Source: Corynespora cassiicola
Taxonomy: Eukaryota; Ascomycota; Dothideomycetes; Pleosporales; Corynesporascaceae
Assembly (NCBI GenBank): GCA_022059125.1
Contig: JAEUWY010000002.1
Span: 4,836,001 to 4,900,000, forward strand
Length of the DNA: 64,000 nucleotides
Direction of reading: 5' to 3'
Numbering within the stretch: the first letter of the stretch is position 1; every line of letters starts with the position of its first letter. The translations under genes were made by a program, and so were the position numbers. Below, piece by piece: positions 1 to 12,075 of the stretch. The notes under the pieces are model-generated. The model was given only the letters and a program-made list of their open reading frames with translations, did no database searches and was not told the DNA's origin.

Positions 1-3000
1 GCGACCATAGTATCACCCTTCCGCTTCCGGCAGGAACATCGGCCCAAATCCTCATGAGGATGTGTTTGATAACCATAGCTCCCAAACTCTAATTCTAAAC
101 CCTGCTTCTTCACCAAGTGCGATATTCGCTGTGGGAATCCACTAATCTTGCATCTCCGAAGCTTATTAAATGCCAAATAGATGGAGAGCTCTTGATCCGG
201 ATGGTACACCAAGAAAGATACATTCTTACGGTACCTGCCGCACATCGTACAGAGCGAGCGATCACTGATATTACCAAAATCAGTATCTTCAGTAGCAAAC
301 GAAGCTAAGGGATATTCCTGTAAGACTCTTATCACGAAAGCTCGGATGTTAGGGCTACGGCAACGAATTGATCCATAGCATTGGTAGCCTTTTTTCCTGC
401 GAACCGGCTTGCGAGAAAGTTCAAAGAAGAAAGAAGCGGCAAACAGCGCCTGTGTAATGCTCGTGAAATCGAATTCTTCCAGGAAACACGAAGCCCAGGT
501 CTTGATATCGGATATCCGGGAAACGTCGTCCAATGTTGGCTCGGTATCCATAGGCATATTGATACGAAAATACTTACTACGTTTCTCTTCATCAACACGA
601 TTTAGGTGATCGTTCCAGCTGTCCTGAGCATTCAGAAAAGCATTGAATAGCCGAAACAAACGCAGCAAAAATCGGTCTCGAAGTCTCAGTCTATGGGACG
701 AGTTGGCCGCAGCGTTCTTGTCATATGCATAGCCTGTTCCAATGGAGATGGCTAGATCTACTTCACTGTCCCATATTGCTTTCGACTCCCATTCAGCTGG
801 GTCTATTGGATTGTTATGTTTTCCAGCACCGCCATCTTGTACGTAACCCAGGCCATGGATGAACTTGGCTGGAAAGTAGGACGGAGCAGCGGAGGTAGCA
901 CGTGCGCTAAAAGGTGTTAGAAATCAGTAAAGAGGAATTTTCTTAGACGTACGCATCGCAGATTCGGGTCTCGTGTGTAAACTGAGCAGGTCGGAAGTGC
1001 GTATAGCCTATTCTAGTTAGTTTCCATAGGATTAGAATCAAGTTTTACACTTGCCGCATTCCTTCCTTCGCGCAGCACCCCCGTTGTAATTCGAGAAGAT
1101 ACAAAGTTTTGAATCCGATACAGTCATTGAAGTGACGGCAAATTTGGCGCCGGAGCGTTTTGAGGAGCCATTACCGAACAGCAGAGTATCTATACCATAT
1201 GCCTCCTTCACGCATCTTTCCATTTCGCTCGCGCCGTATACACTGTCGGTCAACATCAGGGAAAGGAAACGATCAAAACTCGCCAAAAAAGAGGAATTGG
1301 TCGTGGAACGGTCGTAGAATACCCGTTTGGCGAGTGTCTCAAACGTAGATATACACTCTTCTATCGATTTCTGCAGGGAAAACATGAGTACAATCAGCCC
1401 GCCTGCACTTGTATTAGCAAAAGAACCTCAAGAAATAGGCGGTACGTACCTGAACTAGTCCCGAGAGTGAGATCGAACTCGTCATACACAGGGTAAGGCA
1501 GTCTAATCGTACGGTCTAAAGCATCTAATGCGAGCAGGGTAAAGACCCCTCTAATCCCGCCTCCATCCAATGTAAGAAGTCTTGTTCCTGCAGTTGGTGG
1601 TTTCAAACGGACCGTGAGTTCCCCCAACCATGGGCAAAGGAAGCATCCCGAGATAAGGTAGGTGTACTCCGGCTGGCCGAGTTTTTCACCCAATATACAG
1701 GTACACGTATCACAAAAACTATGACCGCATCCTAGAACATGCTCTGGCTTTTGCCTCAGGCAGAAAAGGCATGTTTTGGACGTCAGAAAGCATTTCCAGT
1801 CCGTATGCAGGGATCCAATGGTCGTCTTGTGCATTTCACATGCAGATGAAGTGCTGGAGAGAAATTTCTGATATATAGTTGAGTATTCAGCGCTCAAACG
1901 TTTGCACCACTCTATTGCGGAGGGATAATGGCAATCGTTGTGTTCCTGGAATGCCAATAGACAGAAAGAAGAATATAGGCTTTTGAAAATAGCATTCGGT
2001 GGGAATTATACGTCTGAAGTCAGCCTAAACGCTCTTGGAAATTTCTGATGTGCTTACTATGCATTCCAGGGGGCGAACTATCCATCAAGATTACCGAAGC
2101 GACATAACGCAATATGAACTGCGTACTGCTGCGGCCCCGGAAGCAAAGTTCGAGAAATGTTTTTAAATGATCGGCGAATTCTTCGTTGGGTGCGTTGTTT
2201 TTCCTTGTAGCCTGTATAAAGTCGAACTTATCCGTCGAACTAGCGACATGTCGCATAGCTTCATTGAAAAAGGCGTTTGTGTGAACGGCAGAGAACAGCA
2301 TGTTACATTCTCTGCGTACATCTCTCACTTTTTCTGAGTGACTATATAGAGCGTTCTTCAGCGTTAAATAATGGCCTGGGGCACAAGGATTGACGGTGAT
2401 CTGTTGAATCACCTCACATCCCTCCAGGCTAGGAAGGTTTCTTATGGCGCTGAGCCGCCTCTTAGCGATGATAACTCTAGGTCTCCATTGCTTTTCGGGG
2501 ACACTTTGGATGTCTGTCCAGCGCCGAATACAATCAAGTCCGTCTTCTGGACTAGCAAAATCATCCAAAAAGAAACAAAGCACATCAGTGAACAAGACAA
2601 GGAGTCTACCCATGATGCTCTCTACGATATCTGTTGATATAGAAGATCGTGTCGCCCACTCTACTTTGTAACGGGCCTGTCCAAGGGTTGCTTTCGGTAA
2701 TGTAATGACGTTGTACATAGATTGGATGTCAACACTGGCCAGCAATACAGGATAACCACCTGACGCTGGAGGAATAAGATCCATCTGAGCAAGACCGTAG
2801 TTCTTGATCTTTGCTTGTTCTAAGTGGGGGAAAATAGCTTTTCTCGCCGCTCGCATCTCATCGCTACCAACTAAGAGCATAGTTGATGGTTTCTGAGTTG
2901 AAGGATAGTGCATTTCGTTGACTGCATTTTGGAGGCCGTCACCTGGTACAACTAACCACTCGCTTGCCTCCTGATGCAGGTACAGCAGACCCGAATTCTT

Positions 3001-3012
3001 GCGGGATGCCAT
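1..3012 (-). pseudogene. patatin-like phospholipase with RING-like finger, possibly broken, 3' end off window
   Basis: Predicted lipid acyl hydrolase of the fungal patatin-like (FabD/lysophospholipase-like) group. Exons on the minus strand: 3012-2058, 2013-1450, 1402-1051, 1012-953 and 906-1, running open off the left edge. In order it shows a long N-terminal fungal-specific region ending in PPGMH, a Cys/His finger (CLFC...CGHSFCDTC), the oxyanion motif DGGGIRG, the nucleophile motif GTSSG (split by the 47-nt intron 1403-1449), and the catalytic Asp motif DGGAGKHNNP after ARATSAAP. All catalytic motifs are present. The oddity is that the clear GTAAGC...CTGAC..CAG intron (2014-2057) joins to an exon whose third codon is TAA (2008-2006). 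The sequence right after it (FPPNAIFKSLYSSFC) continues the family pattern. A C-to-T change in a CAA codon would explain this; an unusual splice site is the alternative. It is divergent to the DUF3723 gene. Confidence 0.8.
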
Positions 3013-3176
3013 GTGAGAAAGAAAACTGTTGGAATTTTTGAGCTTTAAGTATGTCCTTAGCTTTAAATATGTCCTAAGCAAAGATTACGGCATCATCTGT
3101 TTTATGATGCAGTTCAAAAAAACTGTTGATATGGAAGTGCTAACCTACACTTACTTTCATTTTTCCAGGCTCAGGA

Positions 3177-5312
3177 ATGATGGAAGACCGCTCGAGCAAG
3201 TATTTTCTAGGTACAGCCCTAATACAGCTTCAACACCTTTTTTATGACCAAGAAATGACTGGAACTGATGACTGTACATCATGCTGCCACAGAGGAGCTG
3301 ATCATATTCTTCCCGCTCTTATAACGCCATCGTTGTACGAAGACGCTCTCCAGAAGCACAATCTTCATCAGGAAGAATTGTACCAAATTGGATCCCACCA
3401 TAGAATCCATCTCCCTCAGAATTCGAGCATATTTTGTGTGCATGGTAGATCCAGCCTAGAGTCTGCTAGGTATGACATAAGCCGTTTGGAAGAGTGGTGG
3501 AAGATCGACTTGTTCACTTGTGGTACGACTGAGCTAGCTATGTATACAAGACACTAACGAAACCCAAGACATACCAAGAAGTCTCGTACCGAATATTCAG
3601 AAACGTCATAAGGATGGTTCAGACGGAGAAAAATATCTTTGGATCAGGTTCCACCAGCGACATGGAAACCAGCTAGAACAATCAAGGTGGACAAGAGAAC
3701 TTGGCCCAAAACGAAGAAACTTGAGCCAGATACTGAGGCTTGACTGGCTTTGTTGTGCTCTTGGTAAATTAGAGCACTTCAGATCGCTATGGGCGGGCTT
3801 TCAATTTACATCCCTTTCGCTAATATTGAGTTGGAGATGTTACGAGGTGCGTCCTATTGTAAATCTGCTGGATTCACCTAACGGTTGAAATCAAAGGAAA
3901 TCGAAAATTATCTAGGACAGATCCAGAAGGTTTGGAGAGATGTGGTAGGGGAGAATGGTTTTTATTGTGACGAACAGACAATTTACCATCTGCAAGGGCT
4001 TACACCAAGATGGAGCCATTACGATCGGACCAAAATTCTCTCGCTTTTCGAAAACGGACAAGTCTTTGGACGCGTCAAGGATCCCATCAAGCGACATGAA
4101 TTATGTCAGAACGTGCTCGGACTATCCGGTCAGATCTTGTCATTCAGTACATTTTACGACCATGCTAAGTTCATTGGCCCCGCAATGCTTAGCATTAGGG
4201 AACTGTTTGTACCAGAAAAAATTCGTCCAACTGTACTGAAAATGCTACGAGAGAATTACAGTACAGAAAGACCCTCATCTTTTCCCATTCAGCATGGTGA
4301 TTTTGAAATCCAATGGATGGATGTTGATAAATCACTTCACTTCAAGTATGCATACTGGCAGCTATGTTTCTTTGCTATCAGAAAGCTCGGAAGATTCAAG
4401 CAACAAGAGAAGCTTTTGAATCACCCAGGATGGCTTATAGAGTTTGGCCATCTCGCACACGATGTCGGGTTTCGAAGTGACAGAATTCAAGAACTGAAAC
4501 TACTGGATGCAGACTACGCTAGTGTCAAAAATCACCTTGAGGAGGAAAGACCTAAGGCCTTATGGCAAGTATCAGATTTTGACTTCCATAAAGAAACAGA
4601 ATCAAGGTGCAAGGGGCTCGCTATATTCCGATCCTGTCCGCCTAGCACCATGGCCTCTATCTCAGCAGACACAGATGGGAATGAACAGCAGCCATTCTCT
4701 CATTCACTATTTCTACCAGTGATACTCCATGCTTTAAAACAAGAAGCAAGGGCACACGTTACAGGATTTGGAAAGCTGGTAATCGCGCTATTATCCTTTT
4801 TGGGTAATTTGGATCGGTCATTAGAACTTAATCCGGAACCTGCAGCCAACCAGCATATTCCTTCGAAACCATCAACTATATGTCTCGAATCCGAAAATAT
4901 CCCTGATGCTTATGATGGAGATTCCATCAATGTAGCCTCGTCGTCGGTCTATTCCCCTACGCCTGCGGACGTTCCGACGCGCACACATGATACATTAACT
5001 TTTTGGGAGTTACCGACTTCGGAGAAAGACACTCCGTTTAGAAGATTTTTTTTTCCAAGGCCCACCGCAGACCTCATCTCCAGTACAGTGCGGGAGATTC
5101 GGCACAAAGATAGGGTAGCGAACTTTCTAGTTCTCAAACAAGGCACGTTCAGGGCAATCATTCATACGGCAATCGGTTCATATATTAAGTGGGCACAAAA
5201 ACGACGCCAAAACCCCGAGATATTCTACTACTACAAGAAAAATCCAATTGCGTGGACTGGCAAAGCATTCAACTCAAACATCTGGGTTGCACAGAGTACA
5301 CCCTGGGGATAG
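3177..5312 (+). CDS. DUF3723 family protein
   Basis: Member of the fungal DUF3723 family, of unknown biochemical function and often found in mobile or accessory regions. Exons 3177-3522, 3569-3846 and 3897-5312 give 679 aa. Introns are 46 and 50 nt, with branch sites CACTAACG and CCTAACGG. Family features seen in order: FCVHGRSSLESAR followed by WWKIDLF; DGEKYLWIRFHQRHGN; W..L......L..ILRL; SLWAGFQ; then YLGQIQKVWRDVVG, DRTKILSLFENGQVFGRV, and SFSTFYDHAKFIGPA before YWQLCFFAIR. The C-terminal 200 residues are acidic and low in recognisable motifs. A perfect-looking intron 3' end (CTAAC, pyrimidines, CCAG at about 3166) lies just upstream, so the true start may be in an earlier exon. The patatin-like gene starts about 165 bp away in the opposite direction. 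The family call is from remembered family patterns, not a search. Confidence 0.82.
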
Positions 5313-5521
5313 TGAGATGGAAGATATGCAGTTCCTTATGTTGACTTTAAAGACCTTATTATCTGCGGGTGTCTTCTTATTTGCCATGTGTCTTATAGGT
5401 GCGCGATATTTGTATCTTGTATTGCTATGTTGTTGCCCTGCATAGAGTTACAATAAGCAATGAGACTATTCGAGAGCATTTGCTAGTGTTCCTTGGGCCA
5501 AGCACAAAAATTTCGAATCGA

Positions 5522-7313
5522 TTAATACGATGAAGAATCAAATGGAAAACGCCCGCCACCGTCTGGGTAACTGTGAAACTGACCCGGTGCCCCACCTCCT
5601 GGCCAATGATAGACACTATCGAGATCTAGTATATCCGACTCTGGTACTACTTCGCGTAGACTAATGGTGGAGACTGATCTAGCATATATCGTAGGATGTA
5701 TGTCTACGAAGGCATCTGAAGATTTGATGAAGCAGTGTCTGAACTTGTTGAATCGGTTTCGGGAGTTGCCTGTGGAATCTATGACCACTGCACGTAGCTT
5801 TGGACAAAAATGGTGATGACTCAACATCAAAAACAGACGATCCACGAAAATAAGTAGTTCGTCTTCGGTCTTTCGAGACGTGTTGTGAAGGTGCAGAAGC
5901 GAGAGTGCTGGTAAGTGTCTCAGCTCGCGCTGAAGAGCATTAGCCATATGACTAGAAAAACACATTTACTTACCCAAGTATCTACACTTGTCTTCCAGTC
6001 GCTTATGTCCATCAATGACTCCTTCACCTGGACCGCGAGTTGCCGGAGTTTATTGCAACCCTCCCAAGATCTCAGAAATGGCGTTTGGTACTCCACAAGA
6101 TCTGAAGACTGAAGATCAGAGTCGTTGTAAAGTGTAAGAGAGCGGAGAGAAGTAGCGAGTACTGGCATGTGTCGTATCGTAGTCTCCGGGCCGTCGTCAT
6201 GCTCTCCCTTCCAAGACAAGTGTAACGAAGTTAAGTGACAAATGCGATACACCCCTTGTAAGGCAGCATCCTTAGTGTTTCGTTCCATTTCAATAACGGC
6301 TGCCAGTTGTTTCAAAGCGATTTTTGTGTTTCGATATTCTCTTCCAATTCGCAAGAGGAATTCAGCAGCACCGGAACAATTCCAGAGCACAATACTGACA
6401 AGAGAATGAACCTTGAAAATATCCCTCGCGGCTGGAAACAGGCTGTGGAGGTTAAATCCACTTAAGGAGAGCATCCGTACACCGGAAAGTTGCGTTGGTC
6501 GTCTGGATCTCTCTCGCTCGAGTTCTTGACAGAAAATGGCCGAAAATTCTTGGATGGAACGATCAACGCTAATACGAAGGCACTGAATGTTATGGTCAGC
6601 TGTTGAAGGCTTAAAAGCGAGTCTCTTAATAAATGCTGAAAACAGTCTTGTACTGCGGAAACTCAGATCTATAACTCGCAGTGCGGGGAAGAAACATGGT
6701 ATCCGCCCCTCCGACAGATTGGATCTGATTATGGGATAGGCATCCCGTGTAGGAACCTCCAAATGCTGTATATTTTTTTGCTGTAGTAGAAGGTATCTGA
6801 ATACGTCTTCTTTAAGGTCCCGTCTGGAAAAAAATCTGCATAAATCAGAACAGCTCGCAGGGCACCCGTTTAGCACACACCTGAAGGTCAAGAGGCGTCC
6901 TGGCTTGATGATTTCCAAGATAGCAGTGATCAGTAGACCTATATCATACGAGGTACACCCAGTAGATCCCAACCAACTCTCTTCTTTGTTGAAGTTCTGG
7001 TTGGATCTCTTTTGTGGCTGTGCGTCCTTGAAAGTTAGGTGCTGCGTAAACCTCTCCATCTGCGTTCGAGCACCTCTGTTGATACACATTTGCATATGAA
7101 TGAATTCAGAGAAACTTCCCACATGTAGTACCAAGTGGCTGTAGAGGCGAGGAGTTGCATATTTCTGTAGCTCTTTTGAAGAAACGCAGATTCTTGACAG
7201 CGTTGGCCGGTCATTCTAATTCATCATCAGCCTATTGAAGAATCGTCGTATCAATCACATACTACGTGGTCCACAACATCCCACATGACCTCAGAAGGAA
7301 CATGATATGTCAT
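5522..7313 (-). CDS. F-box protein with LRR-like C-terminal region
   Basis: Probable substrate-recognition subunit of an SCF ubiquitin ligase. Exons 7313-7263, 7215-5974 and 5929-5522 give 566 aa; introns of 47 and 44 nt have GTATGT and GTAAGT donors. The F-box is split by the first intron: VPSEVMWDVVDHV, then RPTLSRICVSSKELQ and ATPRLYSHLVL, which is the usual fungal layout (LP.EI...I..., ...L..vsr..., ATP.LY..l.L). The rest has spaced leucine-rich stretches (for example LRVIDLSF, LSLSGFNLHSL, LTSLHLSW, LRSLTLYN), as in fungal F-box/LRR-like proteins. The protein ends in a Gly/Pro-rich tail. Its target cannot be inferred. Confidence 0.75.
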
Positions 7314-7688
7314 TTTCGCTATCTGTTTGTATTCCTACAAAATCACAACCAGTACTTATAGTTTGTGGGGTGAATCGTCGTGACAGTATGTTGCACGTGA
7401 TACAGAATTATGGCATTGCACCAAGACCGAGAGTATGACCGTCCAGCGCGGCAATCACTTCACGAACGCAGGGGTGACGTATTTGAAGGGGCACCAAGGA
7501 GCGCTAACGGAACTGCCGGCGGTTGGGCGTATAACACCCACTAGTGAACGCTATTGTTAAGCGAAAAGCGACGCCTGTCGTTGGTGTTTCATGTTCTGCT
7601 AGCCGCCTACGGCACAGCATTCAAGCCTTTCAAAGCGTCCTAGACGCCTGTGGTACAAAGCCGATGGAGTTTCGTGACCTGTTGCTAC
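7314..7688. other. intergenic region between divergent F-box and Zn2Cys6 genes
   Basis: About 375 bp presumably holding the promoters of both neighbours. I see no gene, repeat or strong core-promoter motif. Confidence 0.5.
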
Positions 7689-8515
7689 ATGAGCTACGAA
7701 ATGAGTCCTTCCCAAAAACGCCAAGCACGCACACGTAAGGCTTGCGACGGTTGCAGGGTCAAGAAATCTAAGGTCTGGCTTTATCATGAAATCCATTTTT
7801 CATCTCTGACAGAAACTCCTAGTGTGACGGGAGACAACCATGCAGCAAATGTGAAGCGAGGAATTCAGTGTGTGTGTTCTCTCATAGGCCCATTAAGGCA
7901 TCAGTAATAAGCTCGCCTGAGTATGGCCTTCTTCTCGATTCTGATGATTTCTCTGAACATTCTAGATACACCGTATTCCTCGAGTCCCAGAACAAACAAC
8001 TGAAAGAAGGATTACAGGCCGCATATACCATGATGGAACAGAATGATAGTTGGCCAGGAGGACCCGTTCGTTTGACTAGGGATGGTCAACCGCTCGTGGA
8101 CGAGTTGCTACGGAGCTTGAACATCCGAGCGTATCCAGAGAAGCCAGACATAACGGAAGAAAATGAGGAAATTAATGGTCCTTCAACCCAGATGGTTCAC
8201 CTGGATGGTTTTCCGGACAATCCCAATGGGATCGACTATACTGAATTCGTCAATCCATCACTCGATGCGGAAAATTTGAATGCTGGATTCGATGGATTTT
8301 CAAGTGATCAGCTCAGAAGTTTTCCATCAGAGAGCCTCAGCCTCTATTATTATGAGCCAGCGCATCAGACAAGTAACTTGTTGAATGTTGACCCCTTATT
8401 CAATCCTGAACAATTGATGACGACTTTCCATACAGAGCTGGACAAACCGTCATATTGCCATTATTCGAACCAAAAATATGCAGATGATAGTTTCCACGAA
8501 GCGGACATGTTTTAA
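7689..8515 (+). CDS. short Zn2Cys6 transcription factor
   Basis: Fungal binuclear zinc-cluster DNA-binding protein. Exons 7689-7772 and 7823-8515 give 258 aa (254 aa if the second Met at 7701 is used). The 50-nt intron sits inside the zinc cluster. After splicing the six cysteines are spaced C-x2-C-x6-C-x5-C-x2-C-x6-C (CDGC...SKC...CSKC...VC), preceded by KRQARTRKA. Downstream is FLESQNKQLKEGLQ, a short coiled-coil or dimerisation-like segment, then a D/E/N-rich probable activation region. No fungal-specific middle homology domain is present, so this is one of the short zinc-cluster proteins. The donor (GTCTGG) is weak, but the reading frame and cysteine spacing support the splice strongly. 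Confidence 0.82.
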
Positions 8516-8611
8516 ATAGCTAAACCTAGTTAGTCGTGTAATTGAAATTTCTTACATAAACAATTTCCGGGATAATATATAGTTATAGCTTTGCCCCAAC
8601 GGAAAAACATA

Positions 8612-9004
8612 ATGGCTCCAGTCAGATTTTCTAGTCCTCCATGCACTTCGTCAGTCTACAAGTTGAACAACCCCGAGTACTGGGCAATACGGTACTTCGA
8701 GGACCACGTCAGACATTGCAGCATATGTTCAGCTCCATATTCCCACCTTTGTCGAGATGGCCTAAGCCATGCTGGGGCAATTGATTCTTATATGTTCTTT
8801 TCTGGGAACTGTATCAAGAGTACGGTCGACAACCGTATTTGGCTTGAAATCCCTTATGAATTTAAACAAGTGCGAACCCTCCTAAAGACGATGGAACATG
8901 TCTTTCCGCGTGTCATAGCAAGTCGAAGAGGACACAGCAGGCATGATAGCACGAAAAAGCATCAGGAGCCTCAATCAAAAGTACGATATGTGTACTACCA
9001 ATAG
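8612..9004 (+). CDS. small conserved-looking protein with Cys-x2-Cys pair
   Basis: A 130-aa ORF; the ATG at 8612 was chosen over non-ATG extensions. It has HCSICSAPY..LCRDG near residues 30-50, then a hydrophobic/aromatic stretch, WLEIPYEFKQVRTLLKTMEHVFP, and a basic tail. I recall similar small fungal proteins with one Cys pair followed by a (V/I)E.P..Y..VR.LLK motif, but no function is known to me. It lies about 100 bp after the Zn2Cys6 gene on the same strand and converges on the BTB gene, whose 3' end is 10 bp away. Confidence 0.6.
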   Translation: MAPVRFSSPPCTSSVYKLNNPEYWAIRYFEDHVRHCSICSAPYSHLCRDGLSHAGAIDSYMFFSGNCIKSTVDNRIWLEIPYEFKQVRTLLKTMEHVFPRVIASRRGHSRHDSTKKHQEPQSKVRYVYYQ

Positions 9005-9014
9005 TCTAGTTGTA

Positions 9015-10108
9015 TTACACAGTTTTGCTTGTAGCTCTAGATTTACATGATTCCGAATCGCTTTCTACATCGTCTCCATCGAAAACAGAAGCAGATGTGG
9101 CAACAACTTCATATTCTCCTGTGTTGCTACTGATTTCCCCGCTTTCTTGATGATCCAGCATTTCGTAGGATGTCGAATCGGTTCTCTGCAAAGCAAGTTC
9201 CTGAAATCCTATAATTTCATAGGAATCCGACTCGAACCTCTCATTAACAGTGTTGTCTTCTTGGGTTATCGCATCTTTCAAAGAAGTCTCCAACTCTGCA
9301 GTTCTCTGATGGAGATCAATTAAAGCTTGCTGGATTACACTCTGTAGATTGGGGTCTTGGTAAATGGGATTCTGGCAGTCTTTCAACCTATTGAGATGCA
9401 AACAGACATTATGCAGGCCAGGGCTCGATTGGAGGATCCACAAGCCTAGACCTCTGATCTCAAGGGAATAGTCAAAGTTGGAAAATTGGTGAGCGAATGC
9501 AAGCAGCGAACAAGCAATCTGGATGCGGGTATTGATGACCTTTTGTAGAACGAAAACTGTATATCTTGTATCAGAAATTTGGCGGCAAAGGAGTCATTTT
9601 CGTTACCTAGATAAGAGGCACAGTTTTCGTTGCCTTGCGAAGAGACAAATTCAAAGCAGGTGCCGTGTTGTAAGTAAATTTCGCGAAGCAATCCTCTAAA
9701 TTTCGGAGACCCCAAGTCTTTTGCTACCTGCAGCAGCTTCAACATGTCTGCTATAGGTAGTGTCGCAGGTCTTAGAGTCTTAATAATGAAATTGAAATTC
9801 ACGCTTGCATAGACCTGGCTGGTAGCTGAGACGTTGTATCGACGAACAATACTGGCCATGTTGACGAGGGTGTCAATGGATACATGGGCTTCAGGAACAA
9901 AAGTTCCGTGAGCAAGCTGACATATACGATGGAAGGCCTCTGGGTCCTCGTCTAACTGCACCACCTTGTCAGATGTTTCACTAAAAACTCTCTCGAATTG
10001 AGGTGAAAGCCTAGACATCTTTGAAGAACACACGAGAAACTTGGAGTTGGTAATCAAGACAACGGTATCCCCAACGTCATCTACTAGATATTCGCGCCTG
10101 AAGGACAT
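9015..10108 (-). CDS. BTB/POZ domain protein
   Basis: Exons 10108-9607 and 9556-9015 give 347 aa; the 50-nt intron has a GTAACG donor and an ATACAG acceptor. The N-terminal BTB fold is recognisable: GDTVVLITNSKFLVCSSKMS, LSPQFERVFSE, then VVQLDEDPEAFHRICQLAHG and a helical VNMASIVRRYNV segment, typical of fungal BTB proteins that may act as adaptors for cullin-3 ligases. The C-terminal part is acidic and Ser/Glu-rich (two EIIGFQE/EMLDHQE-type stretches, then ESDSES), with a predicted coiled segment around LIDLHQRTAELETSL. A TATA-like element lies about 40 bp upstream. Partners and targets are unknown. Confidence 0.78.
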
Positions 10109-10144
10109 GGTGAGATGTGTACAGACCAGTAGTAACTAATCTTG

Positions 10145-10154
10145 TTTATATACC
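10145..10154 (-). promoter_or_regulatory. TATA-like element upstream of BTB gene
   Basis: On the minus strand this reads GGTATATAAA, 37-46 bp upstream of the BTB start codon. It fits a TATA box with a short 5' UTR; no experiment supports it. Confidence 0.4.
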
Positions 10155-11051
10155 GACCCCTCAAACGTGACGTAGGCCTTCTAGACCCTTCCGACTACGT
10201 CCGCAAGTAAAGGATAAGCACAGATCAGAGCTGGGCACTTTTACGACCCCAGAGACATCCCTGAAGACTACGCCACTCGACTGCCTACCGTCCTAATTGT
10301 GTCAAGACTTCATATCCGCGCCTTCCGAGCGCGTAGAACATGTGAGCATCATTTGAAACACGACCATGCAGTGGCTAACTATATACAGCGAGACATTGCA
10401 GGGTGCAATCAATCTAAGAAGAGTCTATTTCTAGGATTAGAAACAGGGTAGGATAGTCCTGGTCGCTCTACTTTTTTCTATGCGCCACATGATCCCGATG
10501 GAAATCTCGGAACAACAAGCAAAAAGGATAATGACGAATATCCAGTATCGACTATTCAGATTTCTTGTCCCTCAGTTAGGGAAATCAATTGTCTTTTCCA
10601 TTAGATTCTGTGATCGACCTGTAGCTCCTATCTCCCCTGAATTAAACTGAAAAGATCATTGCTATTGCTGACGGTATCTAGTTCTGTCCTGAGCGGGAGG
10701 ACATGATACAGTCCTTTGGTTTCGTGAGTTACTGGGAGATCGAATCGAAGAAGGAGAAATCACCGTTCATTGGTATGATCAATGTATCGATATCGTTCGA
10801 TCATCGGAATGGCTTGGGATTCTCCATAAATAGATGAGAAAGGAACGACCCCAAAAGCGAAAGTTAAGCCGATTTCCCATCTTTGTTGTGGATGCGAAGT
10901 TTTGCTGCAAAAAATTCCGAAAAACATTGCAAAACTCTGATGCAAAAGATCATCTACTGCGAGATGTCTCATGCGACGCCTCCGTTGTCCAGCTAAACCT
11001 GCTAAGGTTCGGGTAGTTTGGGATCGTCTGTGATATGTTAGCAAAGTTAAC
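10155..11051. other. intergenic region without clear gene
   Basis: About 900 bp. One minus-strand ORF (10760-11044) is open, but it lies beyond the stop of the rhodopsin-like gene and shows no domain. I see no repeat or RNA gene. Confidence 0.4.
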
Positions 11052-12075
11052 TTATGAGGATATCTCTCTCACCCTGTTAGCGGCGTTGGGCCTACCAAAC
11101 GCAACCCAAGTTGATTCTACGGTCGGAGATAACGGGACGTCCATCCATTGGTGGGCATATAGAACCGGGCTCCTAGACTCTTCATGTCTGAGGCCTGTAG
11201 TTCCACAAGCATGTTCCAGAGTTAAATCCCTCGGAAAAGAGCGGGTGTGCGATTCACTTTTCCCAACTGGAATTGCGAAGCAGTTGCTAATCGTTAGAAA
11301 GACGCTAGATTGAACTGTACCCCACAAGAGGAGCCAGAAAACTTTGGGAAATCCATTGATCATGTGACTGGTAGCGGTCCTAATGATGGATAATGCCATT
11401 ACGATCAAGACAAGGGTAGAGAACAACGCCGCAGAAACCTTGGCTCGACGTGAGATTCGTGCAGTTAAGAAAACTGTTAGAGGAAATGCGATGAGGAGCA
11501 TATTGCTGGTAATGTCCCAGACTGTAAAGATCCAAATTGCCACATGTGAAATAAAAATATCGTGGCTACCTTTGTCTGCAATTTGTTAAGAGATGTTTGG
11601 TACGAGTGGCATAGTACACACCGAAGATGCAGTCTGAGGGGAACGGATATGCTATCACACAACTGGAGTATGCAAACGTTGTCGTACACACAACAAGATA
11701 CCAAGCCCATTTGAGTGAAGCATTTTCATCGATAAAGCGGTGGTAGGAAGCCAGCAAACTCGCCTTCACTAGCCAAAGGCACGTGGTATTCAAGGTGGAA
11801 GACACCCAGAGAAGCCGTGATAACGACGAACAAGACCGAAAACGATCCTCTTTGTGATGCGGAAGATGAAAATAGGTACTCGCAAATATATTGTTAAGAG
11901 TGCAGAATGCTAGGAGCGTGAAAAAAGCCAAGTAAGAAAGGCATGTGTCACGTGCGTAGCGCCGTCGCTTTGGCACAAGACGTGCGAAACTCGATGCAGC
12001 GGCGAGAGCAAAGAAAAGCCATGTTGTTGCAATGAACAAAGCTTTAGAGATCATAATGGAAGTTCGAGGTCTCAT
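11052..12075 (-). CDS. rhodopsin-like (SAT4-type) integral membrane protein
   Basis: Seven-TM fungal protein of the rhodopsin/SAT4 domain group; its members lie near surface-sensing PTH11-type receptors, but the molecular role is mostly unknown. Exons 12075-11622 and 11575-11052 give 325 aa; the 46-nt intron (GTGTGT...CTTAAC..TGCAG) falls after DCIF. Hydrophobic segments: ALFIATTWLFFALAAAS, LSYLAFFTLLAFCTLN, WVSSTLNTTCLWLVKASLLA, AWYLVVCTTTFAYSSCVIA, the segment around WIFTVWDITSNMLLIAFPL (the usual a.wi.tv.Di.sd.lli..P signature), LFSTLVLIVMALSI, and VFWLLLWGTVQSSVFLTIS. The start was chosen at MRPRTSIM; in-frame sequence upstream is open but has only a GTG. Confidence 0.68.

Noticed and set aside
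2020..2022. TGA at the end of the patatin N-terminal ORF as the gene's disabling stop
   Set aside because: It lies inside the convincing intron 2014-2057, so it is not translated; the TAA at 2008-2006 is the real problem.
10760..11044. Minus ORF after the rhodopsin-like gene as an extra exon
   Set aside because: It lies past the stop codon, no intron joins it, and it shows no membrane segment or motif.
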